This document shows positions 12,351-25,197 of a stretch of 64,000 nucleotides of DNA, in pieces. Position 1 is the stretch's first letter. Every line of letters starts with the position of its first letter. The translations under genes and the position numbers were made by a program. Source of the DNA: Nageia nagi (taxonomy: Eukaryota; Pinophyta); contig JBITNC010000002.1 in NCBI GenBank assembly GCA_050084985.1, forward strand, positions 23,064,001 to 23,128,000, given 5' to 3'. The notes under the pieces are model-generated. The model was not told where the DNA came from, did no database searches, and was given only the letters and a program-made list of their open reading frames with translations.

Positions 12351-12827
12351 TGAGAGAATTGAACCATAACAAGAATAATATTAAACCACCAATATCACAT
12401 GAAATATCATAATTACATTCAACAAATACATAAAGCAATCTCACAACACAAGATGTAAAGTGGTTCCTCCAACTAGGAGTACATCCACTAACTAGATCTT
12501 TACTTCATTCACAAATACAACTCTCTTACAATCCTTCTAATCTCAAATCCTTCATTTCTATCCTATAGCATAACCTTCCTTCACACTTGATGTGTAATTA
12601 AAAAGAGGGAGCCTTCTATTTATAGGCCAAAATCCCCCTTTGGATTACCTAAGCATGACATGCACATCTTTGACCCAAGGGGCATGCTCATGACTTGGAG
12701 TGTCGGACAAGTTACATTATTATATTCACTAAAATACTTAAGGTATTAAATGATACCCTTAAGTATTAGTGAATTTACATAAAAAATTTAATACAACCTT
12801 TACAATAATGCATTATACATTCCAACA
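12351..12827 (-). repeat. 3' LTR of element D
   Basis: Left copy, which is the 3' LTR in the minus orientation. It carries the TATA box complement CTATTTATAGG near 12618 and partners 20483-20959. Several dozen differences by eye indicate an old insertion. Reading frames crossing it are shadows. Confidence 0.92.
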
Positions 12828-14810
12828 CTCCCCCTTAATGCAATATTGGGATAGAGTGAGCAAGAGAGAAGAAGAAGAGAAAGTAAGAGAGTTCTCCTCC
12901 AAACAGATATAATGGAGATGAGAATTTTTTACATATTTGTAAAGTAAGAAAGATCTAGTTTGAGACTCATTACTTTACCAAATACAATCATTAACCATAA
13001 CTGGTTTCAATGTACCTGAAGTAGTCATCCAATTAGAAGTCATGAAGAGTCTTGAAGAGTTTGCATACTCCAGGTAAGCAACCTACAATCTCAAAGGAAC
13101 CTACAAGTCATAAGCAGATCAAATAACAAGATCAATTAGATGCATCATATTCATATCAATAAGGATAGATGAATCATATTTTCCATACACTAATCATAAT
13201 GAAGCATATAAAGATGTCAAGATATCATAAATGCACAACAAGGATGACATAAATCATCAAGTATGATATCTAAGAATATCACTTATGCATATATCAAGAC
13301 TTGTGTATTTGTTTTATATGAGGGGTGTCATCACAACAATACAACCAATTGGAACAGTTTCTCCCCCTTAATGATAACTTCATCAAACAAATACATGTGC
13401 GACATGAAGCATGTCATTAAGAAATGCCAATGGGACCAATATGGCAAGGCAAAACAAAGAGCAGATGCCATCAAAAGTACCACATTAAGATTCAAAAAGC
13501 CATAAGGTGCCATATAGAAATGTGACTATACCAAGGGAACCAAGATGGCACATAAAATACACTTGACTTTACCAATAGGAAGTCAAGAAGGCATAAGAAA
13601 TAAGCTTGAATTTACCAAGAGTGAGTTAGGATATCACACAAATAAACTTGACTTTACCAAGAGTGAGTCAAGATATCACACAAATAAAATTGACTTTACC
13701 AAAAGTGAGCCAAGAATGGATAAGTGGAAGTCCATCTTAAACATGCTACTAGTTAAGAGGGAGATTATGAAATTGGTAGCATGAATCAATCGAAATGATT
13801 TAAATTTCATCAAAAATATGTAAATAATCCATCATCATAGATCAATCTTCCATCATCATGGAAGTATCTTCCGTCAACATGGAAAGAGAAAAGAGTGTGG
13901 CCATTAGTGCATGATAAGTCATCACAAAGATGCTAAATCAATACTTATAGTCACCAAAAGATACTTGGAGTTATGTTGCACTATAAGTCATCATAGAGGA
14001 TGCCAAGCTAATACTTATAGTTAATAAAAAATACATGAATTTTAAGGTGTGCTATAATTCATCACAGAGGATGCCAAGCTAATCCTTATAGTCACCTGTT
14101 GTATATAAAACATGTGTTGATTATCAATATAAAGAGAGCATGCACATATGATTTCTTCACATATGGATAAATAAATAGTACCAAAAGACACATAAGAGTT
14201 CCTCATATATGGATAACTGAATAGTACTAGAATGACCAAAAAATAGAGTATGCACATACGAGTTCCTGACATATGGATAACTGAATAGTGCCAAAAGACA
14301 CAAGAGTTCCTCATATATGGATAACTAAATAGTGCAAGATAGGACAAAAAAATAGTGTATGCACATATGAGGTCCTCACATATGGATAACTGAATAGTGC
14401 CAAAAGACACATAAGAGTTCCTCACATATAGATAATTTAACAGTGTAAGATAGGCCAAGTTGTACAACAAGTTCCTCACACAGAGCAAACTTGCCATGAA
14501 GGTGTATAACAAAATTAGCACTATATAGCACACAGTCAATGAAAGATACATGTAACAAAGCCATCAACAAAAGAGACTTGGATTTAGTAATGTAATATAA
14601 TCCATCAAAAATAGATCCACCTTCCCAACATGAAAGTAAAAATAAAATGTAGACGAACAAAGCTATAGTTATTTCATCAAGAACTTTCTTTTGGAAATAA
14701 AAGGCTTGGATTTGAGAAAATTTGCATACATATTACAATAGAAAATCAACAATTCAATAAGAATTCAACCAATACTCCCTTTGGATATATATTTCACCAA
14801 CCCTACTTCA
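12828..14810 (-). other. 3' noncoding region of D with repeat array
   Basis: Begins with the polypurine complement at 12828-12839 and continues through blocks shared with the 3' noncoding region of A, E, F, G and C. At about 14140-14490 lies a tandem array of roughly seven units of 50-65 bp, each with a core like TATCCATATGTGAGGAACT on the minus strand. The last unit, near 14464-14508, resembles the hairpin unit of G and C. The block ends near 14760-14810, where the sequence after pol in other copies begins. The frames at 14042-14660 are repeat-derived. Confidence 0.75.
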
Positions 14811-17290
14811 GTTTGGTGTAGGCATCTCCATTCCATGCCAAAGTAGCTGATTGCTATGATTGAGATTATGGGTCAACTTCAGTAGGACCCATAGAAGGTT
14901 GAAATGCTATGTCCTTTGGAATGTGAATACCAAAATATCAAAGGATATCCTTATACTGGAAGGTCCTTTGCTTCCACTTTTCTCTTAATTATCACATTCC
15001 ATAACGGTTATTGCTTACATTGGTCACATATGTTTCTCAGCTAGTAGTTTATTATTCTCAACTAAGAGTTCATGGTAATAATATATGCATATAGCTTTTT
15101 TTTTCTATATTATATCATAATAATGGGCCATTATCTCCATCTTGACCTTTGTTGTAGTCAGTTTGTGGCAAAGGTAGGCATTCTCTAAGTCTTCCCATAT
15201 GTTTGTTTCTATGTCAGAACTCAGGGAAGAACTTCCCATGTGTGCAATAAAATTCTCTGTGGTAGTCATGATGATCAACCTATCACTCATGATTAAACTA
15301 TCCAATTTAATAGTTAAGAGGATAAGGAAAATAACATAATGATGACTTAGTCATTACGTGGCTTAGTGGTACTATTATTATTGCTATCCTAACATGTATG
15401 ACATCAATCAATTAAATGAGTAATAGGTGAGATATTTTATCATCACAAATCTTTTCTCTAGTTATCATAATTATTATAGTTTGATTATATCAAATCATAT
15501 GATTTATAAATAGTTGTAAATGACCCTAGCTTTATCATTTGATGCTTTGCATTTATGATTTGAGCTATTATCTATCATGAATGTGTCTCAGTTTCATACC
15601 CTACTGAGCGATGTCTAGGATAACATAGTGCATCGTAGTGTTCATGTAGCTTTAGAAAATCATGCTTTGATCACATCTAAGGTTTTATTGCAATAGTGAC
15701 TAGTATTTTTGCAATTGTACCCAAATGATCATTATGGTATTTACATGATTTTTCATCTCAATCATGAGGATCATATTCATCGATTATTTCATTTGCTTAG
15801 TTGGCCTGATTGGACGACATATAATGGTTTATACCCCATTCAATTGCTATCTTTTGCAATTCATATGCTACATTATACTGCCTTCCCTACATCCATAGGA
15901 GTATTTTGAACCACTCATTATAGCATGGGTAGTTTATCATCATGGGCTTCAATGGTCATCAATGTACTCTTTTTGCATTGCTTAGAGAGTTGGACATCAT
16001 ATTTTATGTCACAAATTTTTTTCTCTTATCACTTATTGCCTCTTTCACATCAATATCTTTTAGGATTGGACACATCTGATTCTAGCATATCTGAAGATGA
16101 TGCTAATTCTTCATATTCTGGTGACCATTTACTAGACTAGCATGAATCAAACTGTAAGCGCCACCCACTTGGGATTATCAATGAGAATGTCTTCTAGCAT
16201 TTTAATAAAGTAAAAGACAAGGTCACATTATGCTTATATGGTTGATCCATTTTGATATTTCCATTGATGATCGATGATCTAGTTAGTTGGAATTCTATAA
16301 ATTCATTGTATTCAAGTTGATCACCATCTTTTTCACTTATGTATGAAACCTTCAGTGAGAGCTGACTCAATTTGTCATTTAGCATGGATATGACCATTTT
16401 ATAAGGTCTTCATGCTGATCTTCCCCAAGCAATTCTTTACCAATGTATTCAAGGTTGAGTCTTACAATGTGCTTTCATTGTGCTATAGACTACTGTATGA
16501 AAAAACTTGGTTTACATACAAGGTGATCAAAGTCTTCATCGATGGGCCATCTACTTTATCCATCATTTGGAGGATGCTAAATAGTTGCATCTCATACTCA
16601 CACTTGTCTGTTGTTTGAACTGAACATGGAAGATCATCCTTTATTATTCGTGGACACCTTTTGTCTTTAATTTTCTACACTATGTAGGTCCTACCATGCT
16701 ACATCCTCATGAGTACTATCAGCCCTATACCATTACATTTACAGTATAGCGATGAGATCTTTATTGGAAGTCCACTTATGTTTCATGAATAATGTGAGAA
16801 GGGGATCAATGGGTGTACTACCCATTTTTTGATATCAGGTATCATTTCTCCCTGATCACTCATGCTACATTATTTAATATGCCTAATTCACCTATCATAG
16901 ATCATAAGAGTTCTAACACCAACTCTCCTGATCATGCCAATGATTCTACTTAGTTTGGCTATCCACTTGGGCATGTGAGTGGAACTTTGCATAAATATTA
17001 TTTTTATTTTTATCTTGTATTAAATTGTTTATTGGATAAATTTCCAAGTTCTCAAGATAAGTTTCATAGATAACAATTTAAATATAAAGACATCATAAAT
17101 AATGATGCACATAAAACATAATAATACTAGTGCATAAGATACTTCAAAATATAGTGCACAAAATACTTAATTTTGAAGTATACACATTTTAAAGGATGAA
17201 AGAACCCTCATGCTTGTAGAACAAATCACCATAGCATAATATAAAAAAGAACACCATTGAAAATAGAGTGACATGGTTGAGGCTTCTTGT
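14811..17290 (-). other. Unidentified insert replacing gag-pol in D
   Basis: About 2.5 kb unlike any other part of the window, standing where gag-pol should be. Several short frames run on both strands (plus 15709-15909 and 15925-16140; minus 16194-16397). The plus-strand pair is separated by a single gap and ends in a Ser/Asp-rich tail. I do not recognise any of them and stop codons are frequent. It could be a captured host or viral segment or an unrelated older insertion. Confidence 0.5.
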
Positions 17291-20200
17291 CTTGTCTAAA
17301 AATTAGGCCTTCACCTAGATGCCCACACAAGAGGAGCCTAGGTCCTACCAATCCTCAACCAGTTCCCCTTGGGTAGCAATATACTCTTATAAGGAGAAGT
17401 ACGAGTTATTTTTTAAAATTTTAACATTTATTAGATCGACCAAATTATTAATCTTGATTAGATTTCAAGTTATCCTTTTAGGTTATTAGGATAATCCATG
17501 AATGGACATGTGAATATGTGGTATCACTACACACATACCTATCCATCTATTGGAGTTAAATCCAGACCAATAGAGGACTTAAAAGATAATTAAGTAGTAT
17601 GAATTTTTTACCATTTGGATCATCAGACTTAAAGGCTCCAATTCACCTATCCTCATCTCATGGCTCCCTAAACAAGTCATGTTGCAGAATGTATGTGCAG
17701 ATGTGTTCATTTTAGGGGGTTGTTCATATCAATGTTTGCATTTTTGTTTGCATAAACAAATAAATCAAAGTACAAAACATAAATATGACATCATCCATTC
17801 ATAACTTGAACCCTAAATGTCCAATGGGTTTTGTTTACTAACCCCTAAAGGATATTATTACATCAATCCTTATTTTGTACAAGTTTATTTCACACTTTGC
17901 ATAAGGAATAAAAAAATGTATTATTCCTATTAAAAAATGAAGTAATAAGCATGCACCATTTGCATAAGTTCATTTATTAACTTTGCAAAAAAATTATAAA
18001 TACATAAGTGTAAGTATGCATTAAATATGCACAAGTTCATTTGATAACTTTGCATACTAAATTAATGCATTATTCCCATAATGTAAAAAAAAATTAGTAA
18101 TAAGCAAGAAGCATGTAAATCATGCATTAAATATGCACAAGTTCATTTGATAACTTTGCATACTAAATTAATGCATTATTCCCATAACATAAAAAATTAA
18201 GGAATAAGCAAGAAGCATGCATTTTATAAGGTTAAGTATAAATCATGCATTATTACTTAATGAGGATCTAAGGAGCTAAAAATTATAAGGATATAAAAAT
18301 TAAGTAAAATACTCATAGTTTCCCCTATTTTACTTAGAAAATAAGATCCAAAGAAAATAAGGAGAGAAAAAAAATTGACGTCACAACAAGATCATGGCGG
18401 GGGCACTCAAAGAGATCAAGGTAGAATATAGAGTAGCACATGAGCTATTTATAACTAACAGTTCATGCTATTCCAATATCAAAAGGGTGTAGTCAAAAAG
18501 GGTCGAGAGGTAGGATGGAAAATCAAGGCACTAGGTAGGCATCACTCAAATTTTTTTTTACTAGAAGCTAGATCCTTTGGAGATCTTATGCAAATATAGG
18601 AAAATGGCTAAATAAGGGGAAAAATGGAAGCTGGGTGTGATGAAGACCAAAATAAAAAATTGATTATGAAATGCAAGTCAAGATGGGTAGGTGGATGCAT
18701 CATGACACTTCACTAAACAAAGATCATATGTTGGCATATGTGGGTTTGATGACTAAGCAACCAAAGACCAAGTGGTTGGCATACGTGGGTTTGGTGAGGA
18801 GAGAGGAGAAGTTAAAGAAGTGGTCAAAAGAGTATAAGAAGGTTGTGACGTGGGAGGGTGAACATACGAGAGTGTGACAAGCTTTACTTGGATCCGCTCA
18901 TGAAGTGCGTAGAAGCCATTGTTTAAGAATTAGGTGGGAGCGCTACCGAATGGACACCCAATGCAAATGCAAAAACACCCATTTGAAAACCAATTCTAAT
19001 TGTGAAAATTCACATCTAGGATTGTGGGAGTGTTAGATGGCATTGCAAAGGAGTTGTGCATGGTTTAGAGGGGTCGCATGGTGTGGGAGCCATGTCCAAC
19101 ACACCTCAATGTTCTAGCAAAGCCCTAAGTGAAAGCAGGCTAGCCAAAATAGCAAGCCTAAAGGGGATTCAATTTAGAACTATAGGAATTGGATCCAAGA
19201 TCATTGCAATTTCATGTTAGGCAGTTGTAGAATGGCTATGGATGGGAGGGCGATGTAAGATGCTAGAAATTATTGTAGACAAAATAGAGTAGTGCTACAC
19301 TTGGGCATCTATTGTAGAAGAGTGAGCCTTAAAGAGGTCAATAAATAATAAAGGAGGGGCACCTAATGGCATATTTGGGGCCATGTAATTAGGAGATAGC
19401 ACCATAAAGGAGCCATACGACGTGCAAAAAGAAATGCCAAAGGGAGGTAATCAACATAGAATAGACCCACCATGAGAAGAATATCCCAACATAGTATAGT
19501 TGATCTTGATAACCAGAGTGATTCTCATTGCTCACAGTCCTCAAAGGTAGGCAACATAGCATAATGAGGCACTTTTTCTCATCATCATTAGATCGAGAGT
19601 TGAGCCACGGGCAGAGTGGAGGAGAGAAGGCTAGGCGGATGGCACCAATAACATAGATTTTTATGTTTCAATACTGTTGTGAACATTAGTCCACCATTAA
19701 ATGCCTATAATGGTTGATATCCTCTGAAACTAGAGTCATTTCCATATAGAAAATTACGCATTTTATTTGTGCACCTATTATCAAATAGTTCAAGTTGATA
19801 TCCTCTTTGTCTAATCTTGTACGATGGCATATAGAATGCCTATAATGTTTGCAGAGAGTTTGAATTTTTATTTTATTTTTTTGTGTTTGTTTGTAAATAA
19901 AACAAAAATAGAGGCCACCCATACAAAATTTGATACATATATATATATATATACTAAAAAATAACTTTAAAAATGTTTATGTGAAACCACTTTATATGTT
20001 TGAAATTTTTGTATATAGATTACAACTATTTAAAAGAAAATTTCTCCTCCTTAACAATGAAATATGAAACTTCAATAGAAGTGAATAATATTTTAAGCAA
20101 AAAATTGTAATATCATATACTAATCTCTTCAATAAAAGAGAATAATATGTTATGCAAAAAAAATTGTAATGTTCATATACTAATCTCTTTAATAAAAGAG

Positions 20201-20382
20201 AATAATATGTTCAACAAAACAAATTACATTTAACACAAAAATTTAGTATAACAAAATTATATCATTATTTCAATCATAATGTGAAAAAAATGAACTTACA
20301 TATATTACAAGATATGTTAGTATCAGTAATGAGAAAAAAAATAGCCAAGAAGGAGGGTAATTATACCTTTTCTTAGTCTTTA
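17291..20382 (-). other. Leader/intron-like region of D
   Basis: On the minus strand this begins after a donor-like TTGTTGAG|GTAAAG (junction at about 20383/20384). It carries a (TA)n run at 19936-19953 and an element-specific block of higher GC at about 18360-19640. It ends in the family's conserved leader block (17300-17800), including complements of CCACATGTC and GACTTGTTTGG. The acceptor and the gag start that should follow near 17150 are absent. The frame at 18671-18877 contains a 45-bp near-duplication (18731 and 18776) and is not recognised. Confidence 0.65.
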
Positions 20383-20470
20383 CCTCAACAATGAAGTGTA
20401 GGATGAGAAGTGAAGATCACCAAGATGTAGCTTCCACACCAAGGATATGAAGATGAGCCTCCAACATGGT

Positions 20471-20482
20471 TCTGATACCAAA
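20471..20482 (-). other. Primer-binding site of D
   Basis: Directly inside the right LTR; the minus strand reads TTTGGTATCAGAACC. This matches the initiator tRNA-Met type primer site TGGTATCAGA with a variant end. It fixes the element's orientation as minus. Confidence 0.8.
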
Positions 20483-20959
20483 TGAGAGAATTGAATCATA
20501 ACAAGAACAATCTTAAACTACCAAAATCACATGAAAGCTCACAATTACATCCAACAAATACACAAAGCAATCTCACAACATAAGATGTAAAGTGGTTCCT
20601 CCAACTAGAAGTACATCCACTAACTATATATTTACTTCATTCATAAATATAGCTCTCTTACAATCCTCCTAATCTCAACTCCTTCACTTATATCCTATAG
20701 CGTAACCTTCCTCCATACTTGGTGTGTAATTACAAAGAGGGAGCCTTCTATTTATAAGCCAAAATCTCTCTTTGGATTACCTAAGCATGACATGCACACC
20801 TTTGATCCAAGCGGTATGCTCATGACTTAGGCTGTAGGATAAGTTACATTATTATATTCACTAAAATACTTAAGGTATTAAATGATACCCTTAAGTATTA
20901 GTGAATTTACATAGAAGATTTGATACAACCTTTACAATATTGCATTATACATTCCAACA
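20483..20959 (-). repeat. 5' LTR of element D
   Basis: Right copy, 477 bp, same length as 12351-12827, ending (minus strand) CAATTCTCTCA next to the primer-binding site. The TATA box complement lies near 20750. Confidence 0.92.
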
Positions 20960-22195
20960 TACAGGCTCTATTGTCCTTACTCCATAGCAATGTTCATTTG
21001 AAAGGATGTAAATTTCAAAGAACTTCTTGAAGAATCTAATTCTTATGAGGACCTAGATGATCTTGATGCCTCTTTTGTTGCACTTAACTAGTTAGATGTT
21101 AGTGTATATAAGTCCTCTTAGGAGCAAAATTCTCCAACATAAAAGATAAAAAGAGATATGACCTTAAACAAATTCTTATTTACCAAAATTGATAACAAGC
21201 ATGAGCCTTCATCATTCAAATAAGCTTTGAAGCATGAATATTGGATGGAAGCCATGAAAGTGGAGTATGAGGCTTTGGTGGAACAAGACTTGATCTTGAT
21301 TCTTCTTTATATGGATGATCTTTTGATCATAGTAAATAATGATGAAATCATCCAAGAGTTTATATCTAAACTTAAGGTAATATTTTAAATGACTGATCTT
21401 GGTCTTTTGCATTACTACCTTGGAATGCAAGTGTACCAATACATGGATTTTACTTACTTGCTATGATCCTAGTCTTTCAAGGAATCTCTTTATCTCTTAG
21501 CTCCAACTTTCAATTGGCAGATGCTACATCTTACATGCAATTAATTAGTAATCTTATTTATTTGACTATCTTCAAGCTATATATTACCTTTATAGTAAAT
21601 ATTATGGCATAATTTATACAAAAATTGTATGTTGAAGACCTTAATGCTGTTAAGAAACTCTTGAGATATGTTGTGAGAATAAAGGATCTTACTCTCAAGT
21701 ATTCTAAGTTTCTTTCATTTGTTCTCTCAAGGTACTTATATTTTAATAATGGAAAGATAAAGAAGATAAAATCAATCTTTGCTTACATGTTTAGCATTGG
21801 TTTAAGTGTTATCTCTTGGGATTCCAATAAACATATTACTACTACTCTCCACTACAAAGGTAGAACAATGAGCCATACAAGTCATGATCTAAGAAGCCAT
21901 TTGGTTGAGGCATATTCTGAAAGAAATTAGATATAAGCAGGCTCACCCATATCATATTTCTTTACATAATCAATCGACTATTACTTTAGCAAAGAAACTT
22001 ATGTTCCATCAGAGAATAAAACATGTTGAAATCTAAGCATATTTTATCAAGGAGAAGGTTTTGGATGGTATCTTACAATTGTAGTATTATCCATCAGTAT
22101 TTAACTTTGTTGGTTTGTTCACCAAACCCCTTCTTGAAGCTCAGTTTAGTAAGCTTAGGGAATCTATTGGGTTGGTGAAGTTTTTTTCAAGGGTA
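20960..22195 (+). pseudogene. copia INT-RT-RNase H pseudogene of E, with RT deletion
   Basis: Resumes the integrase after D. RT starts near 21210 (motif YWMEAMKVEYEAL), but at about 21280 the sequence jumps straight to the region before the catalytic site (YMDDLL, about 21310). Roughly 470 bp of the RT fingers and palm, including the QLDVKSAF motif, are therefore missing. A second small deletion lies near 21460. RNase H is partly readable at 21600-22150, with a degraded C terminus (GLFTKPLLEAQ). Stops are frequent. Confidence 0.88.
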
Positions 22196-22946
22196 AGTGA
22201 AGGTTGAATTCTTGTTGAATTCATGTTTGTGATGAAAACTTCATCCTTAGGAGGATTTTGTAGTTGTATAGTGTTGATATTTTTTCTACACCTTTATTAT
22301 TAGTTCTCTCCATATGAGGAATTAATTGTATATTTTTTAAGCATATGATGGTTTATGCTATCACTATTTCAGTTATCCATATGTGAGGAATCCATAAATG
22401 CTTTTTGGTACTATTTAGTTATCCATATGAGAGGAACTTGTGTGTGCTTATGCTCTATATGTTTGATGTTAATTAACACATGTTTATATAAAAGATGATT
22501 ATAAGTATTGGCTTCGCATCTTTATGATGACTTATAGTGCACCATTAATCAATTTATGAATGTTATTAATTGATTCATTTATCTTATATTGCTATGAATG
22601 TTTATATCATGCATCTAAATGATTTTATTAATGAATTGCTTGTAGCTTGTAGGTTTCTTCTTAAGAGTGTAGGTTACCTACTTCGAGTGGGTAGGGTCAT
22701 GAAGGATCATCATGTCAACTTATTATTGAATGACTACTTTATACAATGAAACTAGTTGTGATTAATGATTGTATTGTAAACCATTTTATCAAATGGTAAA
22801 TTAATGATTCTCAATCTAAGATCTTGCTTATTTTTAAAAATGTAAATGTTCTCATCTTTGATTGTATCTTTATGGAGGAGAACTCTCTCTTACTCTCTCT
22901 TTTTTATCTTCTCTTTGTGCTACCCCAATATTGCATTAAGGGGGAG
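22196..22946 (+). other. 3' noncoding region of E with polypurine tract
   Basis: Family block with degenerate hairpin-array units (about 22315-22450), the GATGACTTATAGTGCACC block near 22530, the stem ACCATTT/AAATGGT at 22780-22797 and a polypurine tract AAGGGGGAG at 22938-22946. Confidence 0.75.
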
Positions 22947-23493
22947 TGTTAAAATGTATAATACATTATTGTAAAGTCTCTTAATGTAATTCATTTAATA
23001 CATCAAGGTATCCCTAGATACCTTAAGTATTATTAAAATATGATAATGTAAATTCAATAATACTTAAAAGTATATCTAGATACCTTTTAAGTATTTATGA
23101 ATACGATAATCTAACTTATCCTACACTCCATCTCAAGAGTATGCACCTTAGGTAAAAGAGTGATGCATGTCATGACATTGTATAATGGTTAAAATAATGA
23201 TCCAAGGGAGGATTTTGGCTTATAAATAGAAGGCCTTCTTCTTGAGATTACTCACTCAAATTTGTGGCAAAGTTATGCTCTTATCTAGGTTGTAGGAGAA
23301 GTGATAAAGTGGGTTGTAAAATAAAATCTTAGATTAGTGGATGTACTCCCATGGTTGTAGGAACCATTTTATATTGATGTTATCTTGTGTGAATGCTACT
23401 TTGAGTATGTGTGTTCTTAATGCTTAAGTATTTGAGAGATTCTTCATGTGATCTTAGTAAATAAGAATTTAATCTTGTATGCTTATTCCTTCA
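22947..23493 (+). repeat. 3' LTR of element E
   Basis: Begins TGTTAAAATGTATAATAC directly after the polypurine tract and ends ATTCCTTCA. The TATAAATAG box is near 23222. It is the same LTR subfamily as 9297-9826 and 46124-46585. Confidence 0.87.
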
Positions 23494-24228
23494 CTCTAAC
23501 ACCACATAAGGCATTTGTTTAGTAGCATTAGGCATAATTAAGATGAAATGTGACATAAAGCTCAGAACATAAAAAAGTCTCTAATAGGTAGCATCAAAAA
23601 ATATAGATAGTGTAGTATGATGTATGAAAAACCACCTATTAGAGAAATTTGATAGGTATTGTCAACCCAAACTCCTCCATTTATACCTACAAAGACATAA
23701 AAGAGAGTGAAGTTTGACATAATAGAAATAAAGTATAATCTTTGTAATATCAAGGAATTTCTAGATATAATAATGATTAATGATAAAGCATTAAAATTAG
23801 TATATGATATAACATTTTGATAGCATATTAACCTTGATTCTTATATTATTGTTATTTATTCTTTTGAGATGTCTATAATATGATTTATTATTTAATAATA
23901 AATCATATTTTTTAGGCATATACATTTTTCCCCTCTTTGTATATGGAATGAAAAGTAATTTGATACATGATATTTTATATAGCAAGTGGCTTGATTTGTA
24001 GATGCCTAATATTTGATATAAAAGGGTGCCTGAATGACGTGGATGTCATGATTGTAGTGTTTGCACAATGCAAATGCCCTTGTTTTTATCAAATTTTCAA
24101 AGTTGGCCCTTTGAAACTTTGTTAGTAGAAACTTTTTGGACTAGCATGCATGCTTAGATCTGTTATTTAATATGCACTACTTCAAAAAATAATAATATTT
24201 CTTGAATAACATGCAAATTTATATCAAA
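23494..24228 (+). other. Intergenic DNA, nothing recognised
   Basis: About 735 bp between element E and the target duplication of F. It is AT-rich, with only short random frames (for example minus 23562-23753 and 23797-23985). I see no repeat, RNA or protein signature. Confidence 0.5.
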
Positions 24229-24233
24229 ATGAT
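24229..24233. repeat. Target duplication of element F (left)
   Basis: The pentamer atgat before the 5' LTR is repeated exactly at 42731-42735 after the 3' LTR. This fixes the outer limits of F despite two internal insertions. Confidence 0.9.
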
Positions 24234-24688
24234 TGTTAGAATTTGTAATGTAATATTGTGTAATATTTCACTTTAATGTAAATTCACTTAATTCTTAAAA
24301 TATCTTTAGATACTTTAAAGTATCAAGGGAATAAAAATAGGAATATGATTAAAAATAGGTAAATGATTAAATATAGAAAAGGGATTAAATATGGAGTGGG
24401 TTTCTTCTTATAAATAGAAAAGAACCCCCCCTCTCATATGGTACAATTGTTATGTAAGATTTGCTATAGGTTTAGAGTTTGAGAAGGAGAAGAGATTTTG
24501 TAAGAGAGCTCCTTGAGAATAAGATAATCTTCCTTAATGGACGTACTCCTAAGGAGGAAGGAACCACTTTATATCTTGTGTTATTTGTGAGATTGGCTTG
24601 AGTTATTGTGCTATTGTGTTGATGTTGTAAGTGCCTTCTTGAGATCTTGGTAGATTAAAAGTTAATTCAGAAAGGGTTAATTTCATCA
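24234..24688 (+). repeat. 5' LTR of element F
   Basis: 455 bp, TGTTAGAATTTG to TTTCATCA. The TATA box TATAAATA lies at 24409-24416, and repeated AAAATAGG/AAATATAG motifs lie just upstream. Its partner is 36152-36469 plus 42596-42730. Confidence 0.93.
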
Positions 24689-24690
24689 AG

Positions 24691-24702
24691 TGCTATCAGA
24701 GC
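24691..24702 (+). other. Primer-binding site of F
   Basis: TGCTATCAGAGC two bases after the LTR. It differs by one base from TGGTATCAGAGC, the complement of the initiator tRNA-Met 3' end. Confidence 0.85.
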
Positions 24703-24770
24703 AGGTTGGAGGCTCCTCTTCAACATCCTTGAAGGTCCATTCATCTTCTTTCTCTATCTACTTTGTTGAG

Positions 24771-25197
24771 GTAAAAAGGGCTTGAAAGTATAATTTTCCT
24801 TCTACCTTGTTCATTTTCAAATTTTGTTTTATTACTAACCATTTTTTGGTTATTTGATTATAAAGATTTATTTAGCAAAATTTATTCAAAGTAGATATTA
24901 TTGCCATATTTTTTTGTTATACTAACATGTTAGTTCAATTTTTTATGCTATTGCTATGCATTATTTTTTAACAATAGTTTGTTAGTTGCAATTTTTAAGT
25001 AAAATTGCTTAATGTGTAGCAATATTATGTTAATTACAAATTTTGAGTAGATTTGCTTAATTTTTGCAATAATGAGTTATTATAGCTTAAATTTGCAAGT
25101 ATCTACTTAATGTAAAAATTGTTAAAAATTTTGCAATTTTTTTATAACTATAATGCTATTATTGCAAAAAAATTTACAATATTAATATGTATGTGAA

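Larger units (their letters stand above)
12351..20959 (-). mobile_element. Element D: non-autonomous copia relative lacking gag and pol
   Basis: Minus-strand LTR retrotransposon inserted in the integrase of E. LTRs are 477 bp each (12351-12827 and 20483-20959), beginning TGTTGGAATG and ending CAATTCTCTCA on the minus strand. The polypurine complement CTCCCCCTTAAT adjoins the left LTR, and a primer-site complement TTCTGATACCA adjoins the right LTR. Flanking pentamers tatag (12346-12350) and tacag (20960-20964) are a one-mismatch target duplication. The interior keeps family leader and 3' noncoding blocks but no gag or pol. About 2.5 kb of unidentified DNA sits where these should be. Confidence 0.9.
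3622..23493 (+). mobile_element. Copia element E, decayed host of three insertions
   Basis: Plus-strand copia element whose 5' LTR is missing or fused with that of A. Its own parts are leader/intron (3622-4003, 8993-9296, 9827-10234), gag-PR-INT (10235-12350), INT-RT-RH (20960-22195), 3' noncoding DNA and a 3' LTR (22947-23493). It is interrupted by a gypsy element, a solo LTR and minus-strand element D. No target duplication could be identified because the left end is lost. Its 3' LTR subfamily differs from the LTR at 3374, so A's LTR is not simply its partner. Confidence 0.8.

Noticed and set aside
12115-12444. Minus-strand frame across the integrase/LTR boundary
   Set aside because: It spans the insertion point of D and overlaps readable integrase on the other strand; it is an artefact of nesting.
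14042-14660. A 169-codon minus-strand frame as a membrane protein
   Set aside because: It is made of the repeat units of the D array and is rich in repeated ICEE/YPYMRNS peptides, a shadow of tandem DNA.
15709-16140. env-like or capsid gene in element D
   Set aside because: The frames run opposite to D, are short and show no signal peptide, transmembrane or viral motif I can support.
9297-23493. LTRs at 9297-9826 and 22947-23493 as the two ends of one element
   Set aside because: They are of one subfamily, but family leader sequence runs continuously across the first, with no primer site after it. A solo LTR inside the leader explains this better.
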